A stretch of 6,078 bases of DNA from Rhodobacteraceae bacterium UBA2553 (GTDB lineage: Bacteria; Pseudomonadota; Alphaproteobacteria; Rhodobacterales; Rhodobacteraceae), in the NCBI GenBank assembly GCA_002340515.1, contig DDMF01000107.1:1-6078 (forward strand), given 5' to 3'. This document shows positions 1 to 5,947 of the stretch, piece after piece. The notes beneath the pieces are model-generated. The model had not been told where the DNA came from. It ran no database searches and saw nothing but the letters and a program-made list of their open reading frames with translations. How positions within the stretch are numbered: position 1 is the first letter of the stretch; every line of letters begins with the position of its first letter. A program made the translations under genes and the position numbers.

Positions 1-86
1 ATGCAGGAGCCACCCACAGATGCCGTTCACCGACCGGTCGCGACGCTGCAGTGCGGCCCGTCAGACCGGACTTTCGCTGCATGCGC

Positions 87-102
87 AAAACCCGATGACG
101 GG
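87..102 (-). terminator. Weak candidate intrinsic terminator
   Basis: Read on the minus strand, a short GC hairpin (CCCG, loop TCAT, CGGG) is followed directly by TTTT, the layout of a Rho-independent terminator. The stem is only 4 bp (5 with a G-T pair) and it lies about 200 nt beyond the last stop codon of the operon. It is at best a minor termination site. Confidence 0.2.
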
Positions 103-188
103 CGAATTCACAGTCTGCGGACAATCCGGTCCTTGATTTTCTCACTTTGCTGACGCAGCATTGGTTCGCATCTGCTGGGAACTTTTTG

Positions 189-199
189 CTGCAATGCAG
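189..199. promoter_or_regulatory. PhaR-like palindromic site CTGC-AAT-GCAG
   Basis: CTGCAATGCAG is an exact match to CTGC-N3-GCAG. This is the TGC-rich pattern described for PhaR, the repressor of phasin and polyhydroxyalkanoate genes in Paracoccus and relatives. The palindrome extends one base each way (GCTGC/GCAGC, 188-200) and sits next to a T-run at 183-187. No polyhydroxyalkanoate gene lies inside the window, so a role would require a target just left of it. With eight fixed bases, the pattern is expected about once per 65 kb by chance, so coincidence is possible. Confidence 0.3.
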
Positions 200-210
200 C
201 CGTTGTTATC

Positions 211-233
211 AAAGCAGCAGTTCAGATCTGCTG
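211..233 (-). terminator. Candidate stem-loop terminator of the operon
   Basis: On the minus strand CAGCAG, a 7-nt loop and CTGCTG form a perfect 6-bp stem followed by CTTTGAT. It starts about 65 nt after the stop codon of the last gene. The position suits an operon terminator, but the T-tract is short, so this may only be a 3'-end stabilising hairpin or a Rho-dependent end. Confidence 0.25.
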
Positions 234-298
234 AAGGTATTGAAGTGTAGATGTCTTCTGTGATTGCGCCGATTGTTGTCGAGATGTACCCACCTTGG

Positions 299-871
299 CT
301 ATCGTGACCAGCGGGTCACGCGTTTAGCCTGCCCACCCATCGCATGCAATTTCCCAGACAGGATACCGTACATGGACCGCTCATTCAGCACGAACAGGAA
401 GACCTCGAAGTCCACAAGCCCTTCTGGGTCCTGAAATCGGCCCGACGTATAGATCTGCGGCAGCATTTTCCCTTCTGCACACCCGACGATCAGCGCCGCT
501 TCATCGCTTGTCACAATCTGTGGCTTTTCTCCGAAAAGATATTCACCAGCTTCCAGAATGGTTTGACTGGGGGCGTCGAGGGTAAAGCGGGCATCTTCGA
601 TGAACTCCAATTCATGTGTGCCCGGGGCCATGTCACCGATCACGGCCAATCCGGTTTCAGTTGGAATAATCCGCGCCTGCCCCGAATTGCCCGCCGGAAG
701 TGGAATGGTCTTTCCATCGAAGGTCAACGTGCCAAAACTGTTGGTCACCTGCCAATCCCCGATAAGAGAGAGCGTCAGTTCTTCCTTGCTTAAATTGCAG
801 GCAGAAACCGGCAAACCTGTCAAAACAAACAAGCCCAGCGAAACGGCAATTGGTTTTGTCCATGTGATCAT
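299..871 (-). CDS. Putative lipoprotein or secreted protein, unknown function
   Basis: This 190-residue protein has a clear export signal: K6 near the N-terminus, a hydrophobic core at residues 8-20, then V22-S23-A24-C25, which fits a lipobox with C25 as the lipidated residue. Ordinary signal peptidase cleavage after A24 is also possible. The mature part (about 166 residues) looks beta-rich, with short alternating hydrophobic strands and no membrane segment. It has one other cysteine, C131, which could pair with C25 only if C25 is not lipidated. I do not recognise a domain. It is the last gene of the vWA operon, starting 10 bp after the preceding stop with a GGGG ribosome site, so it probably works with the vWA protein at the cell envelope. 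The C-terminus is basic (K183, R184, R187, R190). The gene is confident; the function is unknown. Confidence 0.85.
   Translation of the reverse strand: MITWTKPIAVSLGLFVLTGLPVSACNLSKEELTLSLIGDWQVTNSFGTLTFDGKTIPLPAGNSGQARIIPTETGLAVIGDMAPGTHELEFIEDARFTLDAPSQTILEAGEYLFGEKPQIVTSDEAALIVGCAEGKMLPQIYTSGRFQDPEGLVDFEVFLFVLNERSMYGILSGKLHAMGGQAKRVTRWSR
303..320 (-). other. Perfect stem-loop over the 3' end of the last gene
   Basis: CGTGACC and GGTCACG form a perfect 7-bp stem around a 4-nt loop. It covers the last codons and ends one base before the stop codon on the coding strand. No T-tract follows, so it is not a classical terminator. It may protect the mRNA 3' end, slow ribosomes near the stop, or be incidental. 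Confidence 0.35.
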
Positions 872-878
872 AGTTCAG

Positions 879-884
879 CCCCTA
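879..884 (-). promoter_or_regulatory. Ribosome-binding site merged with upstream stop codon
   Basis: On the coding strand TAGGGG contains the TAG stop of the preceding gene, and the G of the stop is the first base of the GGGG Shine-Dalgarno run. Seven bases (CTGAACT) separate it from the ATG at 871. This fixes the start of the lipoprotein gene and implies translational coupling. Confidence 0.75.
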
Positions 885-1751
885 GTTTTTGGTATATGCG
901 CCGGTCACGATGGCTGTGCAAACCTCTGCCCCGCCCGCCATTTTGGCCAGCATAGGCGTCAGGTTCAAAAGCACACGCGCCCACACGTCAATCCGGGTTT
1001 CTGACTTTGCAGCGAGGGCTATGCTGACACTCAGCGCCATGCCGGACCCCGCTGCCTCCAACGCATAAGGTTGCGCGTAGAACCCGTTGGGCCCATTTGG
1101 ACCCCAGACAAAACTTGCATAATCGGGGTTAAGATCGACAGGGGTCCAGCCCGACGCCCCAAAGGTGATGTCTGCGGTGCGCGACTGGGCCACCTGAGCG
1201 GCAGCCATTTCCCCCACCCCGGGCGGGCAACCGGTGATGTTAGTTGCATTCAACTGAACGCGCCACACCCCGTTTTGCGGCTGAAAAGCGATGGGCCCGC
1301 CAGCAAAGAAATCTTGCGGCCCATCAAAAGTCACGTCTGGTATTAACGCTTCATCGGCGGTGAAACTCAGATCCTCGCGGGTATCTGAACCCTCATTCTC
1401 GGCAAATTCTAGATCATCGCGCAGGTCAGACCCCTCACTTTCAGAGAAGGTCAGATCATCGTGTTGATCTTTGACAACTCCATCTGCCCCGTACACGATT
1501 TCATATTGCTCCGGTGGGATATAGACTGGACGTGGCGCACCGGTTTGTGCGTCCTTCACAATGATTTGTGGCACACCGAAGATATCGATAATGCCCCGCC
1601 CCCCAAAAATATCGTTCAGTTCTGCATCATCAAGCATCGTGCCCGTGAAAGTCAGCTCGCCTCCATTATCGATGTAGAGCGGTAGCTCTTGCGCGGTGGC
1701 GGCAAATGGCAGCGTCGAAAGCAGCACACTGCTTATTATGTTACGGTTCAT
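882..1751 (-). CDS. Secreted protein with acidic tandem repeat, unknown function
   Basis: This is a 289-residue exported protein. The frame is open further upstream (to an ATG at 1823), but the ATG at 1751 is chosen because it has a GGGG ribosome site 7 bp away and begins directly with a signal peptide. That peptide has a hydrophobic core at residues 5-18 and an Ala-Thr-Ala site at 18-20, with Q21 as the mature start. Residues 22-95 form a first region rich in beta-type segments. Residues 98-125 are two copies of a 14-residue acidic unit, and 126-142 a decayed third. Residues 150-289 form a second region with C175 and C278 as a likely disulfide pair and many Gly, Asn and Pro turns. The longer start would overlap the vWA gene by 61 bp and put the signal peptide internally. 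I recognise no family. Operon position suggests a partner or substrate of the vWA protein. Confidence 0.85.
   Translation of the reverse strand: MNRNIISSVLLSTLPFAATAQELPLYIDNGGELTFTGTMLDDAELNDIFGGRGIIDIFGVPQIIVKDAQTGAPRPVYIPPEQYEIVYGADGVVKDQHDDLTFSESEGSDLRDDLEFAENEGSDTREDLSFTADEALIPDVTFDGPQDFFAGGPIAFQPQNGVWRVQLNATNITGCPPGVGEMAAAQVAQSRTADITFGASGWTPVDLNPDYASFVWGPNGPNGFYAQPYALEAAGSGMALSVSIALAAKSETRIDVWARVLLNLTPMLAKMAGGAEVCTAIVTGAYTKN
1377..1460 (-). repeat. Two in-frame 42-bp tandem units encoding an acidic 14-mer
   Basis: Residues 98-111 and 112-125 of the secreted protein are copies of one unit with pattern D-D-L-x-F-x-E-x-E-G-S-D-x-R. They are identical at 10 of 14 residues but only 27 of 42 bases, with most third positions changed where the residue is kept. 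A degraded third copy begins at residue 126 (E-D-L-S-F). The unit carries six or seven acidic side chains and one Arg, suggesting an exposed, possibly cation-binding linker. Confidence 0.8.
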
Positions 1752-1758
1752 TGCACAG

Positions 1759-1764
1759 CCCCTT
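1759..1764 (-). promoter_or_regulatory. Ribosome-binding site overlapping the vWA gene stop
   Basis: On the coding strand AAGGGG shares its two A bases with the TAA stop of the vWA gene. Seven bases (CTGTGCA) lie between GGGG and the ATG at 1751. It supports the 1751 start over the upstream in-frame ATG at 1823, and indicates coupled translation. Confidence 0.75.
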
Positions 1765-4081
1765 AGTAGAGTTTCACAAATGCGGTCTGGTTGGTCGCGG
1801 TGTTGGTGATCTGACCAGACCATTGATTGCTTGTGCCGTCCCAGTCGCCCGGACGCGACAACAGCAGCTCAAGACTGCCGCCGGCAAAGGCAACGGTCCC
1901 GTTCATGCTGGTCACAACGGGGCGGTTGTCCCACCCAAGGCGCAGTTCGGCCGTGGCGACTGCTTCATCCTGAAGACCAAACTGGTTGGGATTGGACAGC
2001 ATCAGTTGCACCTTAATTGTCTCTGCCCGCTCATCGGGTTCAACCATTTTCATAAGCCCGATCGTCCCGCCCATGATCTTGTCGTCGATGGTCCAACTAC
2101 GATCCAGTGGCAGCCATCCATCAGGTTTAGGCATGTCGCCATGAAAGCTGAAATAGATCAGTTCAAAATCAGTTTGGTCACGCAAGACATCCGTTGCCTC
2201 ATGGCAGAGCATTCCCTGCGGGACCTCGACGCAAGGTCCAAGCTGTGCGTCCCATTGGCGCGGGTTGAGAGCCACGTTGAATGCACCATCATGCATCCGT
2301 CCCATGTGAACGGTGGGATGTTCTGCCTGTGCGCCACCCGCGGTGGTGTAATAAAACGGCTCTTCGCTAGCCCAACCGGCAGGCATGGCCCATTCGAGGG
2401 ACACCCGGCCGTCCTGAACGCGACAAGGTGCAGGATCATCACAGGATGCCCAGACGGTAAAAGGCAACGTCTGAGCGCCGTTTTCCGCCGCCAGCTCTTC
2501 GTCGCTGAGCATTGTTTCAGCGGTTTCCCCGGTATCCGAATGATCGCCCATATCCTGTGCGCTGGCGGGCAGGATGTCGATCACGTCCAGATGATAATCC
2601 GTTCCATCCTCACGCAAGAGCTGTAGCCGATAGGTGCCGGGCTGGAGCTGTGTCGGCACAAGGACCAGCCCGCCTGCGGACACCTCGGCCAACTGGCTGT
2701 CCTGACCGTCAAGCCCGATGAACATAACCTGATCGTTTGCCGCAACCGGCCCGTCCACGCGAAGGCCGCCCCCCGTACCGGGGCTGAGCGGTTCGACAAG
2801 CTGCGACAGACTGAAACTGGGCACGGCATCTTCTTGCGTCACCTCGAATGCAAAACGCCCGAGGTTCGGCTCAAGATCATAGACGCCGTCAGACTGCAAA
2901 ACGATCTCGTACTGCCCTGGCTCCAGCGGGTACTCCCAAGCATAGAAGGCGTGTTCGGTCGTCTCAGCGTCGGTGCCAAACCGGTAGACAAAAGAGATAT
3001 TGTCATTAAAGGAGGACGCTCCTGCGGGAACAAGGGCTGCATAGAATGTTGCATTTTCTTGCAGGGGTTTGCGACTTCGCAGCTGAAATGTGATGTCCGC
3101 GCCCTGTGTGAAGCTTTGAGGGCCGAGGTATTCGAAAACCGCAGCGTTGGCACTAAACGGGATGGTGATGCGGCCGGTCTGTGCGTCGAGAGCAACTGTT
3201 ACCTCACCCTCGCCACCATCACCGGTGGCCGTAAAGGTCCATAGCCCCACTGGCAGGTCGATAGACAGTCCGGTGATGACCTGCTCTGTGCCTTGCAGAA
3301 CACCAAGGCCCCGGGTTTCTCCACTCTTCGGATCGCGCGCCGCGAGGGCGACCTGCGCGGGCCGTGCGGTGCCTTCCGCTTCTGCCAGAACGATCTGGGC
3401 GGTTACGGTGCCTGCGGGTTCTGCTGGGGGCGCTTCGCTTACGCGGGTCAGCGCGATCGAAAGGGCATCGGCACTATTGGCGTCGAGATATTGGCCCCCG
3501 GTGTTAGTCGCGAGACACTGTAATTGGGCACGGTCTGCGGCGGATTGAATGTCGAAGCCGATCACATGCGCCGTGAAACCAACCCCAAGCCGCTCGAGCT
3601 CTGCTCCGACAGCGCAAGGGTCCAGATCGCAGGTCTCTATGCCATCCGTGAGCAGCACGACGGTTGCTGCATTTTCGGTGTACTTCAAGGTCTGCGCTGC
3701 CATGCGTACAGCCTCGGACAGTGGTGTTTTCCCTCTTGGTACGAGACGTTGCACTTGCGTTGCCAGCGATTGTACGCCGCTGGCTAACGGCGGTTGCAAA
3801 AGCTCGATGTCCGAGCAGTCGCCCTTGCGACGATGTCCATAAGCAATCAGGCCCACCGCTTGCTGAGAGTCCACCCAGCCCTCCGAAATATCTGAAAAAA
3901 CGTCGCGCGCGATATCGATTTTCGCCACGCCGTCCACTTGCCCCCACATGGAACCAGACGCGTCAAAGACAAACATGAGATCAGCACTCTGCCCGTCCTG
4001 GGCATAGGCAGCGGCTCCGATGAATGTATGAACAGTCATTGAAATACCGAGCCAGATTGCCCGCGTGGTTTTGCCGTACAT
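1763..4081 (-). CDS. Exported von Willebrand factor A domain protein
   Basis: The 772-residue protein starts at the ATG at 4081, which has GGAGG 9 bp upstream. An in-frame ATG at 4102 adds seven residues but has no ribosome site. A signal peptide (core about 8-25, Ala-Tyr-Ala site at 25-27) sends it to the periplasm or cell surface. Residues 33-214 are a vWA domain with a complete MIDAS metal site: D40-A-S-G-S44, T119 in G-K-T-P-L, and D146 in L-T-D-G. It also has Y-G-H-R at 81-84 and G-D-C-S-D at 87-91, plus cysteines C89, C151, C156 and C189 that could form disulfides. The remaining 550 residues read as several beta-sandwich-like segments, and the C-terminal part has its own cysteine cluster (C-x6-C, then C-x8-C). 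No transmembrane anchor or sorting signal is obvious. vWA domains with intact MIDAS usually bind protein partners through a divalent metal, so an adhesion or scaffold role is likely. It heads the three-gene exported operon; its ligand is unknown. Confidence 0.93.
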   Translation of the reverse strand: MYGKTTRAIWLGISMTVHTFIGAAAYAQDGQSADLMFVFDASGSMWGQVDGVAKIDIARDVFSDISEGWVDSQQAVGLIAYGHRRKGDCSDIELLQPPLASGVQSLATQVQRLVPRGKTPLSEAVRMAAQTLKYTENAATVVLLTDGIETCDLDPCAVGAELERLGVGFTAHVIGFDIQSAADRAQLQCLATNTGGQYLDANSADALSIALTRVSEAPPAEPAGTVTAQIVLAEAEGTARPAQVALAARDPKSGETRGLGVLQGTEQVITGLSIDLPVGLWTFTATGDGGEGEVTVALDAQTGRITIPFSANAAVFEYLGPQSFTQGADITFQLRSRKPLQENATFYAALVPAGASSFNDNISFVYRFGTDAETTEHAFYAWEYPLEPGQYEIVLQSDGVYDLEPNLGRFAFEVTQEDAVPSFSLSQLVEPLSPGTGGGLRVDGPVAANDQVMFIGLDGQDSQLAEVSAGGLVLVPTQLQPGTYRLQLLREDGTDYHLDVIDILPASAQDMGDHSDTGETAETMLSDEELAAENGAQTLPFTVWASCDDPAPCRVQDGRVSLEWAMPAGWASEEPFYYTTAGGAQAEHPTVHMGRMHDGAFNVALNPRQWDAQLGPCVEVPQGMLCHEATDVLRDQTDFELIYFSFHGDMPKPDGWLPLDRSWTIDDKIMGGTIGLMKMVEPDERAETIKVQLMLSNPNQFGLQDEAVATAELRLGWDNRPVVTSMNGTVAFAGGSLELLLSRPGDWDGTSNQWSGQITNTATNQTAFVKLY

Positions 4082-4090
4082 TTCGTGATG

Positions 4091-4095
4091 CCTCC
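4091..4095 (-). promoter_or_regulatory. Strong ribosome-binding site of the vWA gene
   Basis: GGAGG on the coding strand lies 9 bp upstream of the ATG at 4081. It falls inside the coding sequence if the longer start at 4102 is used, and that ATG has no comparable site, so it decides the start. Confidence 0.8.
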
Positions 4096-4137
4096 AGTTC
4101 ATTTTGCAGTAGAACTAGAGGGTTTGGAAAGCCGGTT

Positions 4138-4157
4138 CATACCCTAATTGGGGTATG
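4138..4157. promoter_or_regulatory. 20-bp palindromic operator candidate before the vWA operon
   Basis: CATACCC and GGGTATG are perfect 7-bp inverted arms around TAATTG, whose central AATT is itself symmetric, leaving one mismatched pair in 20 bp. Within it, two heptamers TACCCCA and TACCCTA face each other across 2 bp, the 7-2-7 layout bound by NarL and related LuxR-type HTH proteins. The site begins 3 bp after the stop codon of the regulator gene and lies 57 bp upstream of the vWA start. No T-run follows it on the minus strand, so an intrinsic terminator is less likely. That the neighbouring LuxR-type protein binds here is inference. Confidence 0.6.
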
Positions 4158-4160
4158 GCC

Positions 4161-5897
4161 TCATCGGTGTTGATCCACGGCCTTAATGATGTGGTTCAGG
4201 ATGAATTCTGTTTGCTGATAAATCATCAGGTCAGCCGTGTTTTCAACCGGAACGACCGTGATGTTCTGGTTGCGGTTTTCGAGCTCTTGGTACTCGTCCA
4301 GATCAAAAAGCCCGTCTTCCGTCGGAACAAGGCTGCACATCGAAACGGCCAAGCGATCTATGGCATCATCAACGGGGGCATGAAACATCTGCATATCCCG
4401 CACGAAGGTGCGCGTGCCCTGCACGGCCAGATGGGCACAGGCGTCCCGAACAAGCGTGGCCGTTTCGGGACTGCGACAGATCTGAAGATCAAGCGGCGTC
4501 GATGCGTGGGCGCGTTCCAAGTACCAATCCAGACCGTGCTTCTGCATCATGCGAAAACCGAGCTTTGCGATCAGCTCCAATAAGTCCGGCGCATATTTCC
4601 CCAGACGCAACAAGGTTGCCTGCGGCACAGGGAGCTTCTTAAACGCCGCACGGTTTAGACAGCCGTTAAATCCGACAGAGACCAGAGCGCAAAACTTGCC
4701 AGGGTGCAGATCTTGTTCAGCCAAAATAGGGATAATGCCATCAGATAGCCCAACACCAACACAATTGCTCAGACCTAAAGCATTCATAAATTCCTGTAAA
4801 AGGGCGCGATTGTCATCGAGCGGTGACAGGGCTTCATCCATCGAAGAATTCCCATAACCCGGGCGCGACGGGATCAGCAGCTTTATACGTGCTTTGGACA
4901 AAATGACCTCGGCTTGTGTGGGCAGCAAATACCCCATGGCCATACCGCGCAAGAATAACACAGGGGTGCCTTTGGGGTCGCCCATCCAGGTCCAGGCGAT
5001 CTTGCGGCCTTCCGGCGTCACAATGATTTTTTCACGATCCAAAGGGTCACGCCATGTCGATCTCAGCCCCCTTGTTTCAAGCAACTGACGGCTTGCAACC
5101 ATTGCAAACAACCGGATCAAGTCGGCTTGTGAAGACGCGCCCGTTTTGAACAGGATTGTTTTCATCTGTGTCCGGACCGTGTGTCGCGACACACCACGCT
5201 TTTGTGCAACGGCGCCCAGATCACAGAGTTGAAAAAACTGACGTCCCACCTCGACTTCTGCATCCGTTAAATCAAACGCCTGTTTCAATCTATTTGACGT
5301 TGCAGACGACCAAGCCAGTTCCAATGTGCGAATGGCGATATAGGGTTTGGACCGGTTTGGCAGCCACGTCAGGAAAACCTCGGCATGAAAGGATGCGTCG
5401 TCTTTACCCTGATCAATAATATGGATTACGGATTGCGCAGCGTTGCCCCTTTGATTGGCGGCCCTGACAACCGCATCAAATATTTTGCGCGACGCTGGAT
5501 CCACGCGATCCTCACTAAAGAACGCGCCGGCGTTTGTTCCGAAACTATCGATACCTTCGACATTGATTGATGCAACGCGCAAGTCAGGGCTGAGCACAAC
5601 CGCGGGTCCAGCCACCTCCGATACAATCCGTTCCAGTGGGTCGCTATACTCGCTGATATCCAGACGATCCAAAGTGTCGCCGGCCGCGTCCAATTGGGCA
5701 ATAAAGGCACTGGCAAATTTGTTCCCCCAACTTCCGTCAGTATTCTCAACTGCGTTCAGCTTCTGGTTCCAATTGATGATCAGCTGGTCGAAAGCATTCT
5801 GATCGACAATAGACCGGAACGTGTCAGAGACAATTTCAAGATCGAGATTGCTAACTACTTGTTCGCTATCTTCCTCCATTTTTCTGTCATCATTCAT
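4161..5897 (-). CDS. LuxR-type HTH regulator fused to alpha/beta-hydrolase domain
   Basis: The 578-residue cytoplasmic protein has no signal peptide or membrane segment. Residues 1-90 are a helical, acidic leader; about 95-190 look PAS-like (P-A-V-V-L-S-P-D-L-R start, beta-rich end). Residues 203-268 match a LuxR/GerE HTH: L-T-D-A-E at 210-214, G-V-S-R-H-T-V-R at 235-242 and K-T-G-A-S-S-Q at 251-257. Residues 285-575 are an alpha/beta-hydrolase fold with P-S-R-P-G-Y-G at 343-349, nucleophile elbow G-L-S-D-G with S385, and probable acid D528. The expected Gly-His near the end is A555-D556, and the usual HG oxyanion motif is R317-G318, so classical hydrolase activity is doubtful. The domain may instead bind a small ligand. 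Start choice is weak: the ATG at 5897 has no good ribosome site, and an ATG six codons later (5879) is an alternative. It precedes the vWA operon by 79 bp and is the obvious candidate regulator. Confidence 0.92.
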   Translation of the reverse strand: MNDDRKMEEDSEQVVSNLDLEIVSDTFRSIVDQNAFDQLIINWNQKLNAVENTDGSWGNKFASAFIAQLDAAGDTLDRLDISEYSDPLERIVSEVAGPAVVLSPDLRVASINVEGIDSFGTNAGAFFSEDRVDPASRKIFDAVVRAANQRGNAAQSVIHIIDQGKDDASFHAEVFLTWLPNRSKPYIAIRTLELAWSSATSNRLKQAFDLTDAEVEVGRQFFQLCDLGAVAQKRGVSRHTVRTQMKTILFKTGASSQADLIRLFAMVASRQLLETRGLRSTWRDPLDREKIIVTPEGRKIAWTWMGDPKGTPVLFLRGMAMGYLLPTQAEVILSKARIKLLIPSRPGYGNSSMDEALSPLDDNRALLQEFMNALGLSNCVGVGLSDGIIPILAEQDLHPGKFCALVSVGFNGCLNRAAFKKLPVPQATLLRLGKYAPDLLELIAKLGFRMMQKHGLDWYLERAHASTPLDLQICRSPETATLVRDACAHLAVQGTRTFVRDMQMFHAPVDDAIDRLAVSMCSLVPTEDGLFDLDEYQELENRNQNITVVPVENTADLMIYQQTEFILNHIIKAVDQHR

Positions 5898-5919
5898 CTA
5901 GAGTAGCCGCTTAATTCCT

Positions 5920-5947
5920 TAGGTCTAACAGCGCTGTAACTAACCTA
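5920..5947. promoter_or_regulatory. Imperfect dyad upstream of the regulator gene
   Basis: A perfect 10-bp palindrome ACAGCGCTGT (5928-5937) is flanked by outer arms TAGGT (5920-5924) and ACCTA (5943-5947), whose centre is shifted by 1 bp. The whole 28-bp element lies 23 bp upstream of the regulator start, where an operator overlapping the promoter would be. It differs from the palindrome at 4138-4157, so if both are real they may bind different proteins. No convincing -35/-10 pair could be placed around it. Confidence 0.4.

Larger units (their letters stand above)
1..298. other. Non-coding left flank with small stem-loops
   Basis: No convincing gene is visible between the window edge and the end of the minus-strand operon. 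A plus-strand frame is open from the edge to a TGA at 151-153 (about 50 codons), and a second plus frame is open to about 136. Neither has family features or a ribosome site, so a gene tail entering from the left is possible but unsupported. The stretch 148-233 holds three GCTG/CAGC-type stem-loops: 148-160, 188-200 and 215-233. A pair of 7-bp inverted arms (GACCGGA at 64-70 and TCCGGTC at 125-131) encloses a small CCCG/CGGG hairpin. The region probably holds the operon's transcription end and perhaps regulatory sites for a gene to the left of the window. Confidence 0.5.

Noticed and set aside
1..153. Plus-strand 50-codon frame starting at the first base
   Set aside because: It touches the window edge, another plus frame is also open there, and nothing in the translation supports a gene.
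188..200. The GCTGC/GCAGC hairpin as a terminator of the minus-strand operon
   Set aside because: On the minus strand it is followed by AAAAAG rather than T residues.
1377..1460. CRISPR array or mobile-element repeat
   Set aside because: The repeat is in frame inside a coding sequence, has no spacers, and varies mainly at synonymous positions.
1752..1823. Longer start for the acidic-repeat protein at 1823
   Set aside because: It would overlap the vWA coding sequence by 61 bp and bury the signal peptide. The 1751 ATG has a well-spaced GGGG site.
1706..2626. 306-codon plus-strand open frame antisense to the vWA gene
   Set aside because: It runs opposite a clear vWA coding sequence, has no signal, domain or ribosome site, and its Cys/His/Arg-rich translation is typical of the antisense of GC-biased codons.
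4082..4102. Seven-residue N-terminal extension of the vWA protein from the ATG at 4102
   Set aside because: No ribosome site precedes it, and it would place the strong GGAGG inside the gene. The shorter start gives a normal signal peptide.
4138..4157. Reading the palindrome as an intrinsic terminator of the regulator gene
   Set aside because: The following bases on the transcribed strand are AACCGG with no U-tract, and the two-heptamer symmetry fits an operator better. A minor attenuating hairpin cannot be fully excluded.
4155..4583. 142-codon plus-strand frame opposite the hydrolase domain
   Set aside because: It is antisense to a conserved domain and the translation shows no family feature.
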